Source: a virus. Taken from it: a stretch of DNA of 40,108 bases. Below the pieces are notes generated by a model. That model was not told where the DNA came from. It ran no database searches and saw nothing but the letters and a program-made list of their open reading frames with translations. Location: IMG/VR virus record IMGVR_UViG_3300028840_001161, positions 1 through 40,108 of that record. One strand, written 5' to 3'. A program made the position numbers and the translations under genes. This document shows, one piece after another, positions 5,886 through 12,471 of the stretch (within the stretch, counting starts at the first letter, position 1; each line of letters opens with the position of its first letter).

Positions 5886-6402
5886 TTCCAAGCCCCCTGC
5901 TAATATAAGCATATGCCTCATTTTGGAAGCTCTCTAGCTTTTCATATGTAGTAGACACGCCGATATGACTTCCCAGGTCTATTAAAAGCCTATCTTTACA
6001 TTTTCTCATAAATTCTTGCGCATCTTTTTGCGTTAAAGTTGCCATGCTAGGAACATATCCTAGAAAGTTACTATTGTGATCAAATATATACTGACATCTA
6101 GACCTATGTCTTGATGGGACTTCTTCTATGCACTCACACCTTTCGAAAAGAAATTCTTTCTTTAATTCATAATGAACTCTGGCTTCACTAGCTTCGCCTA
6201 ATGCGTGCGCTATGTCTGGCAATATATACCCTCTATACCCTTTATGTATAGAATGTTTTATGTCACTTATCTGTTCCATTACTATTTCTACCCTTTCGCC
6301 TTCGTTCTTCTCTATAAAGTCTCTAAACTTCCCCTGCCAATCTATTGTACGATATTTTACAGAAGAGTCTTTAATAACAGCGTTTAATATCAGTTTTTTC
6401 AT
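5872..6402 (-). CDS. Phage protein with weak resemblance to NinB-type recombination proteins
   Basis: 176 residues. A central KGYRGYILPDIAHALGE-like segment, VHYELKKEFLF and a late VPSMATLTQKDAQEFM block resemble phage recombination-associated proteins in which a Y-R-G-Y core is followed by a T-x-x-L-T-x-x-E/D helix. The match is from memory and weak. It is coupled by ATGA to the preceding small gene, and its neighbours (HNH protein, PD-(D/E)XK nuclease, ERF) support a DNA-processing role. No metal-binding motif is obvious. Confidence 0.5.
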   Translation of the reverse strand: MKKLILNAVIKDSSVKYRTIDWQGKFRDFIEKNEGERVEIVMEQISDIKHSIHKGYRGYILPDIAHALGEASEARVHYELKKEFLFERCECIEEVPSRHRSRCQYIFDHNSNFLGYVPSMATLTQKDAQEFMRKCKDRLLIDLGSHIGVSTTYEKLESFQNEAYAYISRGLGNEKN

Positions 6403-6614
6403 TCTCTACCCCCGTTATGTCGGTATTTGAAATCAAGTCTCTCATACAGTTCTTTTTCTGTTTCCTCTGGCTCCTCAAAGAATTTCTTGAGAATCAGGAA
6501 AACCTTTTGCTCTATAGGAATATTTTTCATCTTATATGCAACTTCATGTCTTATAAGTTTTTCTATAAGTTCTTCGTCTATTATCTCAAGATTTATTTTC
6601 AAGCCCTCAATCAT
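6399..6614 (-). CDS. Small acidic hypothetical protein (71 aa)
   Basis: Start taken at ATG 6614 (AGGTGG six bases upstream, overlap with the previous stop); the longer reading from 6632 lies inside the upstream gene. It is mostly helical and charged (IDEELIEKLIRHEV, EEPEETEKELYERL), without Cys or membrane segments. It ends by ATGA overlap with the next gene. Function unknown. Confidence 0.65.
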   Translation of the reverse strand: MIEGLKINLEIIDEELIEKLIRHEVAYKMKNIPIEQKVFLILKKFFEEPEETEKELYERLDFKYRHNGGRE

Positions 6615-6801
6615 CACATACCACCTGATCATATATATCTGTTAACTGGTCGTCGTTAAGTATTTCTACCAATATAGACAACTCCCACTTCCTTTTTTGC
6701 GGGATTCCTATAGCGTCTGCAAACTGCGTGAGTACAGCGTCGCTGTATATGCTCCTATCAAACATAGGCTTCTTTTTAAAATACACCGGATGTTCTCTCA
6801 T
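6607..6801 (-). CDS. Small hypothetical protein (64 aa)
   Basis: First gene behind operator promoter C; RBS AGAGGTGAG before ATG 6801. It has a basic N-terminus (MREHPVYFKKKPMF) and a helical body with FADAIGIPQKRKWELSILVEIL, loosely reminiscent of a helix-turn-helix. Unknown function; a regulatory role is possible from position only. Confidence 0.65.
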   Translation of the reverse strand: MREHPVYFKKKPMFDRSIYSDAVLTQFADAIGIPQKRKWELSILVEILNDDQLTDIYDQVVCDD

Positions 6802-6830
6802 TTATCTCACCTCTTTATCCTTATATGTAC

Positions 6831-6858
6831 AATATACATAGTATACTATTTATGTCAA
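6831..6858 (-). promoter_or_regulatory. Early promoter C with TATAC-N3-GTATA operator
   Basis: Minus strand TTGACA (6853-6858), a 16-base spacer and TATATT (6831-6836); operator TATAC-TAT-GTATA at 6833-6845. It drives the 64-aa gene through the HNH gene. Confidence 0.7.
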
Positions 6859-6864
6859 GTGTTT

Positions 6865-7392
6865 TTAGTACAAATACAGTAATTTATCATTATATATTGT
6901 TTTTTTTATTTCTTCTTCGTCAAACCTTTGGTATCCTCCGTTGATTCCCACATGGGACATCATCTCTAGGTCTTCCTTTTCTATCCTGTCATTAAAAGAG
7001 AATAGCTGTTTGAAGTAATGCACGTTAATAAGGATCATTTTGTTTATTCTTTTAGGCTCTTGCACTCTGATGTTTATAGCGTAATAAGCCATGCCGTTTG
7101 TCTTCTCTGTGAATTCTATTAGTTCTTTATACTGGTGGTATTCTTCCCAATGCACCTTGTTCTTTTTCTCTTTCGTGTTGCCAAAGAAACTATAAGGTAT
7201 AGATTTTATTTTTTTAATCATTTTGCATTCTATTAGGATGTTAGTGTTTTCTATGTAGGCTATTAGGTCGGCAGGCTTTTCAGGTATAAATCTTGTTTGT
7301 GCGGTTCGTATACTATCTGGGAACTTCTTACACCATCCGCCTGCTTCTTCTATTGTTTTCTTTAATTCTTGTTGAAATACTGTCTCTTTCAT
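6865..7392 (-). CDS. PD-(D/E)XK nuclease, resolvase/VRR-NUC-like
   Basis: 175 residues. An N-terminal helix (VFQQELKKTIEEAGG) is followed by KFPDS, PADLIAY (D42) and ILIECKM (E55, K57), the D...E-x-K metal site of restriction-fold nucleases. Then come HQYKELIEF and MAYYAINIR, the helix and strand that close the fold. Small phage proteins of this type act as Holliday-junction or flap nucleases, or as penetration nucleases; the specific reaction is not readable here. RBS GAGGT. It is the distal gene of the unit headed by promoter D and is coupled by ATGA to a 25-codon ORF. Confidence 0.75.
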   Translation of the reverse strand: MKETVFQQELKKTIEEAGGWCKKFPDSIRTAQTRFIPEKPADLIAYIENTNILIECKMIKKIKSIPYSFFGNTKEKKNKVHWEEYHQYKELIEFTEKTNGMAYYAINIRVQEPKRINKMILINVHYFKQLFSFNDRIEKEDLEMMSHVGINGGYQRFDEEEIKKTIYNDKLLYLY

Positions 7393-7466
7393 GGTACCTC
7401 ATCTTTACTTTTTTCAAAAACAAATGATAATGTATAATACATTACCACTTGTTCCTGTAAAGACAT
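7389..7466 (-). CDS. Possible 25-aa small protein coupled to the nuclease gene
   Basis: ATG 7466 encodes MSLQEQVVMYYTLSFVFEKS and five further residues; its stop overlaps the nuclease start as ATGA. The RBS is only a distant AGGGG, so translation is uncertain. It contains the 15-bp palindrome at 7429-7443. Confidence 0.35.
   Translation of the reverse strand: MSLQEQVVMYYTLSFVFEKSKDEVP
7429..7443. promoter_or_regulatory. Perfect 15-bp palindrome AATGTAT-A-ATACATT
   Basis: Seven-base arms around one central base, just upstream of the nuclease gene. Its half sites read GTAT...ATAC, the everted form of the TATAC/GTATA operator halves, so the same or a related regulator might bind it. No clear -35/-10 pair is attached. 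Confidence 0.4.
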
Positions 7467-7470
7467 TTTC

Positions 7471-7716
7471 TTAATTTTCCCCTGCTAGATTCTCGAAGCT
7501 TTCTGGGACTCGTGTTTCTCTGTAAATTTCGAATAACTTCTTCTTGCAAGCACGAATATTATCAAAATACTTTCTATCGTCATCTATAAAAAGCTTTTGC
7601 TTATACGCTTCGATAGAAGCAAATACTACATTTAACTTGTTAGTAATCCCGTGGATATTTGTTCCACTTGTTTTAGCTAATACTTCCATTTTGTACCGCT
7701 GTAGTCTATCGTTCAT
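7471..7716 (-). CDS. Small helical hypothetical protein (81 aa)
   Basis: Start ATG 7716 follows AGGGG and lies one base beyond the preceding stop. Basic N-terminal helix (NDRLQRYKMEVLAK), then helices with KYFDNIRACKKKLFEIY. No recognised family; no membrane or zinc motif. Third gene behind promoter D. Confidence 0.6.
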   Translation of the reverse strand: MNDRLQRYKMEVLAKTSGTNIHGITNKLNVVFASIEAYKQKLFIDDDRKYFDNIRACKKKLFEIYRETRVPESFENLAGEN

Positions 7717-7717
7717 C

Positions 7718-7978
7718 TCATACCCCTTTTATTGATTCACTTATTTTACGCAGCTCTTCTTTGCAATACTTATTGTCCGTAATGCCTCTGTGATAAGAAA
7801 GATGTTTTTTCAGGAACCTCAACTCCATATCAGCCTTTAAGAATGTATTTATAACCTTATACACTTCCCTGTAAGCCGCCTTGTGTAGCGGGTGCTCAGC
7901 CACATCCATGTCATGTTCCATCGAGCAATAAATTATTAGATACCTTTTCACGTCTTCTAAACTAGTTATTGCCATCAT
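7718..7978 (-). CDS. Small hypothetical protein (86 aa)
   Basis: AGGAGG seven bases before ATG 7978. All-helical appearance, with several His and acidic residues (YCSMEHDMDVAEHPLHKAAY) that could bind metal. Not recognised. It sits between the HTH-like gene and the 81-aa gene. Confidence 0.6.
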   Translation of the reverse strand: MMAITSLEDVKRYLIIYCSMEHDMDVAEHPLHKAAYREVYKVINTFLKADMELRFLKKHLSYHRGITDNKYCKEELRKISESIKGV

Positions 7979-7989
7979 CTTTCTACCTC

Positions 7990-8190
7990 CTACTTTTCTT
8001 CTTTTTCGAATATCATGTCAGTTAACTCGATTACTTTGTCTTTCGAAAGGAGATTTCTCCTCATTACAATTCCTTTCATATGGTTTTCGCTAAAGTTGCA
8101 CAACTCTGCTGCTTTTGCAGGAGTCATGTCTTTAATCTTGTCTATTAGCAATTGATAAGTATTAACCATTATTATCTTGTCTACATTCAT
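7990..8190 (-). CDS. Small helix-turn-helix-like protein (66 aa), candidate regulator
   Basis: Strong RBS AAGGAGGT before ATG 8190; first gene after operator promoter D. Residues about 24-45 (TPAKAAELCNFSENHMKGIV) read as helix-turn-recognition helix, with Ala and small residues at the expected turn positions. The size resembles Cro-type regulators. Being the first cistron behind an operator-bearing promoter, it is a good candidate for an autoregulated repressor of the TATAC-N3-GTATA sites. That is inference. Confidence 0.5.
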   Translation of the reverse strand: MNVDKIIMVNTYQLLIDKIKDMTPAKAAELCNFSENHMKGIVMRRNLLSKDKVIELTDMIFEKEEK

Positions 8191-8219
8191 AGTTACCTCC
8201 TTACCAAAATCTCTATTAC

Positions 8220-8247
8220 AATATACACTGTATACTTATATTGTCAA
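8220..8247 (-). promoter_or_regulatory. Early promoter D with TATAC-N3-GTATA operator
   Basis: Minus strand TTGACA (8242-8247), a 16-base spacer and TATATT (8220-8225); operator TATAC-AGT-GTATA at 8222-8234. It closely resembles promoter B, including AATATAAG before the operator. Confidence 0.7.
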
Positions 8248-8253
8248 GCAAAA

Positions 8254-8880
8254 TTATATTTTTTTTGCTATTTTTTTAAACATTGGGTTATTAAATAATT
8301 TTTTAATCTCTTCTATCTCGTCTTCTGTAGGTAATGGCTGTTTCTCTCTTATTACTTCTTTCCCGTCTAAAAGGCTGTCGAGATCTTCTTGAGTTCTGCG
8401 TTGATTGGCTTCTTTGGGCACGTTTTTGTCATTTAATCTTATCTTGTAATTGTTTACCATTCCAGAGAATACTTGTATAAAAAAATTCTTATAGCAGCTA
8501 TTGTCATCTCCTTTCAGTCTATCATCTTCGTACTCGCCGTACTTCTTTATTATTTGAGATAACGTAAGTCCTTCTTTATGAACTACGTGATTTACAAATG
8601 TTTGGTCATAATAGATATCGTCTGTCTTTTCTCCGTAGCTATGGATTACTTGTTTATTATTTCCTGAGACAGAATAGCCTCTTTTGTATATATCTTCTAA
8701 GTCTTTAGGGTAAGGGAATGATTGCTTCCCGTAATTTTCGACAATCAGTAGTTCTAATGTATTTAGTTGCTCATCTGTTACATTATTTCTCTTTACCCAA
8801 TCCATTATATCTTGAGCTTTTAATTCGTTAGACCCGTTATACCGACCTGCTAGTCTTTTACAAAACTCTTTCACATCCAT
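8254..8880 (-). CDS. Hypothetical protein in the replication operon (208 aa)
   Basis: RBS TAGGAG before ATG 8880. N-terminal helical region (EFCKRLAGRYNG, then IMDWVKRNNVTDEQLNTLELLI), a middle with YPKDLEDIYKRGY, and a charged C-terminus. It lacks a Walker A motif, so it is not itself a helicase or loader ATPase. It lies downstream of the replisome organizer on the same transcript. A replication-accessory role fits its position only. Confidence 0.55.
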   Translation of the reverse strand: MDVKEFCKRLAGRYNGSNELKAQDIMDWVKRNNVTDEQLNTLELLIVENYGKQSFPYPKDLEDIYKRGYSVSGNNKQVIHSYGEKTDDIYYDQTFVNHVVHKEGLTLSQIIKKYGEYEDDRLKGDDNSCYKNFFIQVFSGMVNNYKIRLNDKNVPKEANQRRTQEDLDSLLDGKEVIREKQPLPTEDEIEEIKKLFNNPMFKKIAKKI

Positions 8881-8889
8881 ATCGCACTC

Positions 8890-9282
8890 CTACAATTTTA
8901 TTTGTCCAAGTAACTGAACACCTTCAAACCTATCTCTACTAACAATGACACCACCCCCAAAAGCGATGCCACTATTAAAGCTATAAAGATAATTAAAAGA
9001 CACTTTATTCTTATCATCATACACAAAACCACCCTGTATTATGTGTTTTTTATGAGGTATTGTTATCTTGGTTTTGCTCTTCCCTTTTCCCATGCTGGTC
9101 GTCTTGAATTCCAAAACACCTCTTTTTATTTTAACATCATGGTGAATTATATCTTCTCCACTTATTTTCTCGTGGTCAACTACTATTTCCTTTCTCTCTA
9201 TTTTTGTTACCATACCAACTATGAAGTACGCAATAATTGATAAAATAATTCCTGTTATTATCCCTGACATGAATCGTTTCAT
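8890..9282 (-). CDS. Membrane-anchored protein with beta-rich C-terminus (130 aa)
   Basis: One N-terminal membrane anchor (about 5-27, SGIITGIILSIIAYFIVGMV), then about 100 residues rich in alternating hydrophobic/polar strands with Gly-rich turns (YSFNSGIAFGGGVIV). RBS AAAGGGG before ATG 9282. This shape, a signal anchor plus small extracytoplasmic beta domain, recurs in phages without an assigned function. Confidence 0.65.
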   Translation of the reverse strand: MKRFMSGIITGIILSIIAYFIVGMVTKIERKEIVVDHEKISGEDIIHHDVKIKRGVLEFKTTSMGKGKSKTKITIPHKKHIIQGGFVYDDKNKVSFNYLYSFNSGIAFGGGVIVSRDRFEGVQLLGQIKL

Positions 9283-9292
9283 TATTGCCCCT

Positions 9293-9394
9293 TTATATAA
9301 ATATCATTATTAGTATTGAAATTATTGCTGCCACCACAACCATCTTTGCAAAATCCATTACGATTTTAAGCACTTCCCTATAATCATTCATCAT
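9293..9394 (-). CDS. 33-aa single-membrane-segment protein
   Basis: ATG 9394 with GGAGG eight bases upstream, overlapping the previous gene by 11 bases. The product begins MMNDYREVLKIVMDF and ends in an unbroken hydrophobic helix (VVVAAIISILIMIFI). The start context and overlap make it credible. Confidence 0.6.
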   Translation of the reverse strand: MMNDYREVLKIVMDFAKMVVVAAIISILIMIFI

Positions 9395-9611
9395 TCTTGC
9401 TACCTCCCTTTTTAATAGTTATTAGATTTCTGATATTCTTAGTTGCTACTACAGTGAAAAAGGCTATTCCTAAATCCTTGCCAATTTCAATGCTTTTGAT
9501 CTTTATCCCTTCGTCCTTAGACGTAAAGAATAATGTGATAATCAAAGCAAACACTGTTATCAAAATCAATAACCCTAAAACCCTAGACAACTTAATTCTT
9601 ATTCGCCACAT
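9384..9611 (-). CDS. Small membrane protein (75 aa)
   Basis: AGGAGG six bases before ATG 9611, directly after the HNH-AP2 stop. One strong membrane helix (about 11-30, VLGLLILITVFALIITLFF) and a second weaker hydrophobic stretch (about 46-58), with a basic Lys/Gly-rich tail. With the 33-aa and 130-aa genes it forms a run of three membrane proteins inside the replication operon; perhaps replisome attachment or holin-like function, but nothing specific is visible. Confidence 0.65.
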   Translation of the reverse strand: MWRIRIKLSRVLGLLILITVFALIITLFFTSKDEGIKIKSIEIGKDLGIAFFTVVATKNIRNLITIKKGGSKNDE

Positions 9612-10160
9612 TCAGCGCCTCCTAAAGTTTATTCTTTCGACTTCCTCTTCTGTTAAGAAGTTCTTTTCTTTCGGAAAGTTTTTTGTTCCGTCTATACTAA
9701 AGTAGTCTCTTGCTGCATCATATTTACGTCCTGCTGTTTCTTTATCTCTGTATAGCCCTATAGTATGGTGTCGACCATTTATCCATATTATTACGCTGTA
9801 CCTTTTGAAACCTCTTGCGTTTATCTTTTCTTTAACGCCACGCAATTTAGTTCCGTAATCTCTATATCTGTTTATGTCTGATCTAGTAGTTACATAAAGG
9901 TTTTCTTTTAAGCAATTAAAGGGATTGCCGTCTTTATGCCTTACATACATTTTTCGATCTGCTACTTCTAGAATTAGTCTTGATAAAGTTCTTGTCTTCC
10001 CATTTCCTCTTACCACAACGTATGGCTTACTAGATTCTTTATTCACGCCTATGTTGCAGTTTATATATTTTTGATATATGTCATCGTCTATTAAAATGTC
10101 ATGCTCATCTTTTCCTGTTTCTGCATAAAGCACCATTGTTTTAATTCTTATCTTTTTCAT
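9612..10160 (-). CDS. HNH plus AP2-domain homing endonuclease-like protein
   Basis: 182 residues from ATG 10160 (GAGGTG upstream); a GTG at 10172 is less likely. The N-terminal half has the HNH core: SRLILEV, VRHKDGNPFNCLKENLYV and a following Asn/Arg (DINRYRD). The C-terminal half (about 108-165) is an AP2/ERF-type DNA-binding domain: RGVKEKINARGFKRYSVII, then GRHHTIGLYRDKETAGRKYD. HNH-AP2 proteins are free-standing homing endonucleases common in phages. It sits between the replisome organizer and membrane genes and is probably a mobile insertion. Confidence 0.88.
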   Translation of the reverse strand: MKKIRIKTMVLYAETGKDEHDILIDDDIYQKYINCNIGVNKESSKPYVVVRGNGKTRTLSRLILEVADRKMYVRHKDGNPFNCLKENLYVTTRSDINRYRDYGTKLRGVKEKINARGFKRYSVIIWINGRHHTIGLYRDKETAGRKYDAARDYFSIDGTKNFPKEKNFLTEEEVERINFRRR

Positions 10161-10168
10161 TTCACACC

Positions 10169-10939
10169 TCACATTTTATCTATGTAATCAAATACTTCTT
10201 TTCTATTCTCTTCTTCCTTATCCCAAAAGGAATTTGTTTGTTTAGGGGTATCATATATTATCTCGTCTTCCCAACTTTTTTGATTAAGGTATGTAGATAG
10301 GTTCTTTCTGTATTTCTTATCTGGTTTAGCTTTAACGTATTCCTTGATATGCTCTATTATCTTATCGTAATTAGACTTGCTGATCTTCTTGAAAGACTTA
10401 TATGCAACCTCCTTACCAACCTTTTTATCATATAATTCCCAAATAGTAGAGAAATGAGAGTCGGTCTCCCCTGTGTCCTTTTTGCTATCTAACTCTTTCT
10501 CTTTCTCTATCTCTATCTCTATCTCTGGTGGACGTTTGTCCGGACAATGTCCCAACTCTTTCATAGAAGCTATTTTCTTTCGGTATTGCGCTTTTCTTTC
10601 GGCTTCTGTGCTACCATGGCCTATAAGATTGTGCATATCGTCTATGAAGATCGTACCATTATCTAGAATTGTCACCATTTCCAGTTTAACAAATAAGTCT
10701 ATAGCATAATCTACTACCTCTAGTTTGTGGTTTGTTATCGTTGCAAGCATCTCTGGCTTATAAGGAATACGGTTCTTGTACAACAACTTGCCCTCCCCCT
10801 TCAAAGATAACAGACAAAGTTTTAGATATAAAGAACTATATTCGTACCCATTAGGCATCGACTCTAGAATCTTAATATCCTCTTCGTTATAGAAGTTGTC
10901 TTTCAGCTTAAGATAATAGTATTTTTTATTAACACCCAT
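10169..10939 (-). CDS. Phage replisome organizer / replication initiator
   Basis: 256 residues. The N-terminal domain (1-120) matches the phage replisome-organizer family: KKYYYLKLKDNFYNEEDIKI, ESMPNGYEYSSLYLKL, IPYKPEMLATIT, VDYAIDLFVKLEM, then a GHGS/TEAERKAQYR end. The linker (about 130-155) is a Glu-Ile/Glu-Lys repeat, and the C-terminal domain (about 163-256) has IWELYDKKVGKEVAYKSF and a Trp-rich tail (FWDKEEENR). Such proteins bind the phage origin and recruit the host helicase loader. In related phages the origin often lies inside this gene, and the linker DNA here has repeats (10497-10550). No DNA polymerase or helicase gene is present, so host replication proteins must be used. Confidence 0.85.
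   Translation of the reverse strand: MGVNKKYYYLKLKDNFYNEEDIKILESMPNGYEYSSLYLKLCLLSLKGEGKLLYKNRIPYKPEMLATITNHKLEVVDYAIDLFVKLEMVTILDNGTIFIDDMHNLIGHGSTEAERKAQYRKKIASMKELGHCPDKRPPEIEIEIEKEKELDSKKDTGETDSHFSTIWELYDKKVGKEVAYKSFKKISKSNYDKIIEHIKEYVKAKPDKKYRKNLSTYLNQKSWEDEIIYDTPKQTNSFWDKEEENRKEVFDYIDKM
10497..10550. other. Candidate replication origin inside the replisome-organizer gene
   Basis: Plus strand shows repeated CTCTAT/CTCTTT hexamers followed at once by two abutting small inverted repeats, GGAC-GTTT-GTCC and GGAC-AAT-GTCC. They fall in the linker between the two protein domains, the place where lambda-like initiator genes carry their origin. Functional assignment is inference. Confidence 0.4.
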
Positions 10940-11396
10940 GCCTTACTCCTTTAATTATAACCTCGATATCTTCCACTGGCACTCCATTCGTATGAACTCT
11001 TATATAATCGCCCTTCTTAACTGGCCTGCATATTCCTTCGTAACTAAACATGTTCCCATTATTGCATCTTCCTATAAACATTACATCGCCACTATATTTA
11101 TTTGGGCTAATTCTCTTTTGTATTATACATTCTGCTTTGCTTATATAGTCTATGTTTGTAGTTAGTTGTGTAGAATTAACGGTTAGGCCTACATAGAGTT
11201 CTTGTCTTAAAATAAAACCCATAAGATTTTCTAGCTTCTCCCCTTTTAGGGAGAAAATAATTAAACAATCCTCTTCGGCCTTAAATATTGTGCCACTTTC
11301 AGAATCTGTTGTTACGCTTATGAATCTTTTTGGGTACACCATTTTCATGAGTGGTATCCTTAATATTTTTGAGTCGATTGTTCCTGTTCCTATCAT
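10929..11396 (-). CDS. Fibre-tip (C1q-like) domain protein in the replication operon
   Basis: 155 residues. Residues about 65-150 match the C-terminal domain of both tail fibres: LYVGLTVNSTQLTTNIDYIS against YLGISLNSTQLTTDIESIS of the 284-aa fibre, and VKKGDYIRVHTNG against LEKGDVVRPHTGG. It lacks the fibres' N-terminal attachment part (MAYV..., NDVKGNFEDHESRI). RBS AGGTGAGG before ATG 11396; the 3' end overlaps the replisome organizer start by 11 bases. It is first behind promoter F, so it is expressed with replication genes, not with the virion. It could be a receptor-blocking decoy, or a moved fibre fragment with another use. Confidence 0.6.
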   Translation of the reverse strand: MIGTGTIDSKILRIPLMKMVYPKRFISVTTDSESGTIFKAEEDCLIIFSLKGEKLENLMGFILRQELYVGLTVNSTQLTTNIDYISKAECIIQKRISPNKYSGDVMFIGRCNNGNMFSYEGICRPVKKGDYIRVHTNGVPVEDIEVIIKGVRHGC

Positions 11397-11424
11397 CTCT
11401 CACCTCACCTTTATTTATTGTGAT

Positions 11425-11453
11425 AATATACGATAGATATTTCTCCTTGTCAA
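11425..11453 (-). promoter_or_regulatory. Early promoter F with degenerate operator
   Basis: Minus strand TTGACA (11448-11453), a 17-base spacer and TATATT (11425-11430). In place of the perfect operator it has TATCT-ATC-GTATA (11427-11439), keeping only one clean half. It drives the fibre-tip-like gene, replisome organizer and the genes after them, so replication may escape the regulator that shuts the other units. Confidence 0.6.
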
Positions 11454-11497
11454 GTATTGTTCTTGACTTTATATTGGATATGGTTTTCATTGAAGAA

Positions 11498-11515
11498 TAC
11501 GTTTAACATCGTATA
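11498..11515. other. Inverted repeat ATACG-N8-CGTAT in the intergenic gap
   Basis: Lies between the terminator (11536-11559) and promoter F. The 11397-11565 gap holds no convincing gene; this repeat could be an operator for the replication unit. Confidence 0.3.
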
Positions 11516-11535
11516 TATCACCCAAAATTTATTTA

Positions 11536-11559
11536 GCCCCTAGCGTAAAAACTAGGGGC
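11536..11559. terminator. Strong stem-loop after the 68-aa gene, possible bidirectional terminator
   Basis: GCCCCTAG / CTAGGGGC, eight perfect pairs with an eight-base loop, seven bases past the stop of the 68-aa gene. The plus-strand side is followed by CTCTTTTT, the minus-strand side by TAAATAAATTTT. It should end the unit headed by promoter E. Confidence 0.7.
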
Positions 11560-11565
11560 CTCTTT

Positions 11566-11772
11566 TTAGAATGGAATGTCTCCTGGTCCTTGATTATCTT
11601 TTTTCATTGGCCTACTGACTATTCCTGTGTAGTCTGGACTGTTCTCTGACTTCTTGTTTTTGTTAGGGAATAAGATAAACGTTTCTTTTCCTAAGAACGG
11701 AATATCTACAGAAATAGAAATATGCTCTTTGTCTGTCCCTTCGTTTTTCTTCCATGCTGCTATGTTACTCAT
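11566..11772 (-). CDS. Small conserved phage protein, possibly nucleic-acid binding (68 aa)
   Basis: RBS AGAGGT before ATG 11772. MSNIAAWKKNE, a central beta segment with PFLGKETFILFPNKNKKSE, and a conserved-looking NSPDYTGIVSRP. The pattern of a strand-rich body with Lys/Asn and SPDY recalls small single-strand-binding-like or DUF736-type proteins, but I cannot assign it firmly. Last gene before the terminator. Confidence 0.6.
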   Translation of the reverse strand: MSNIAAWKKNEGTDKEHISISVDIPFLGKETFILFPNKNKKSENSPDYTGIVSRPMKKDNQGPGDIPF

Positions 11773-11834
11773 TTTTACCTCTCTGATATATTTCTAACGT
11801 CCAACGAGACGCGTTGTAAGCTACGCTGTGGCAC

Positions 11835-11900
11835 TTATCTTTGGATTAGCATCAATAGTGCTATGCCCATTCCAAATACTATCATACAGCCCAATTCCAT
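11835..11900 (-). CDS. 21-aa membrane peptide
   Basis: ATG 11900 preceded by GAGAGGTAAATT; encodes MELGCMIVFGMGIALLMLIQ and a final Arg, a single hydrophobic helix. A further 19-codon GTG frame follows directly (GTG 11834) and ends inside the RBS of the 68-aa gene; it has no RBS of its own and is doubtful. Confidence 0.45.
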   Translation of the reverse strand: MELGCMIVFGMGIALLMLIQR

Positions 11901-11903
11901 AAT

Positions 11904-12305
11904 TTACCTCTCGATCCTTTTTGTGTCTTTTGTTTCTTTGTCCATCTCGTCAGCTACAGCTAACATTGTTTTTAATGGGCCGACCATTTGCATGTGTAGT
12001 GTTGATATTTCTTCTTTGACCCACTTCGAACATTTCTTAATAAACGCTCTTTCTCGTTTACAGATTAGCCGATCTTGCTCTGCCTTCTTAACTACGCCTT
12101 CACACTCTGCAAGTTTCTTTTGAAGAATATTGCACTCTTGTCTCTCTGACATTAACTCAGTTTCATGATCATATTTCAGATTTTTGATCAGTTCTTCTTG
12201 GCTTCTATATATTCTAGCTATCTCTTTTTTATGATCACTTATCGCCTTGTTGTAACCCTTTTGCCATGCGAAGTCATTTAACTTACTAGCAATTTTAGAT
12301 ATCAT
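11904..12305 (-). CDS. Coiled-coil hypothetical protein (133 aa)
   Basis: ATG 12305 lies inside the end of the membrane-protein gene (11-base overlap), with GGGAG about ten bases upstream. Nearly all helical with long charged heptads (KKEIARIYRSQEELIKNLKY, then ECNILQKKLAECEGVVKKAE) and several Cys. The shape recalls Rz/i-spanin periplasmic parts, but it has no membrane anchor of its own; the gene just upstream encodes a one-helix membrane protein. Function unknown. Confidence 0.6.
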   Translation of the reverse strand: MISKIASKLNDFAWQKGYNKAISDHKKEIARIYRSQEELIKNLKYDHETELMSERQECNILQKKLAECEGVVKKAEQDRLICKRERAFIKKCSKWVKEEISTLHMQMVGPLKTMLAVADEMDKETKDTKRIER

Positions 12306-12447
12306 TGTCTGTATTCTCCCGTGCTTTTTCTAAATACTTTTCTGACTCCTCATCACTTAGCTTGCTAACAACAAGAGAACAGAATAAAGACAATAGTAAA
12401 AAGCTAACTACTATGAAGATGAGGGCTATAATAATTATTTCAATCAT
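12295..12447 (-). CDS. 50-aa membrane protein
   Basis: Start at ATG 12447 with AAGGAGG six bases upstream; a longer reading to 12504 would run through promoter E and is rejected. The N-terminal helix (about 3-29, IIIIALIFIVVSFLLLSLF) is followed by a charged tail (DEESEKYLEKAREN). First gene behind operator promoter E. Possibly a holin-like or membrane-adaptor peptide working with the next, coiled-coil gene. Confidence 0.65.
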   Translation of the reverse strand: MIEIIIIALIFIVVSFLLLSLFCSLVVSKLSDEESEKYLEKARENTDNDI

Positions 12448-12471
12448 GGATACCTCCTTATAATTTAACCT

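Noticed and set aside
11299-11490. 63-codon frame crossing promoter F
   Set aside because: Spans the promoter and the start of the fibre-tip-like gene; no RBS.
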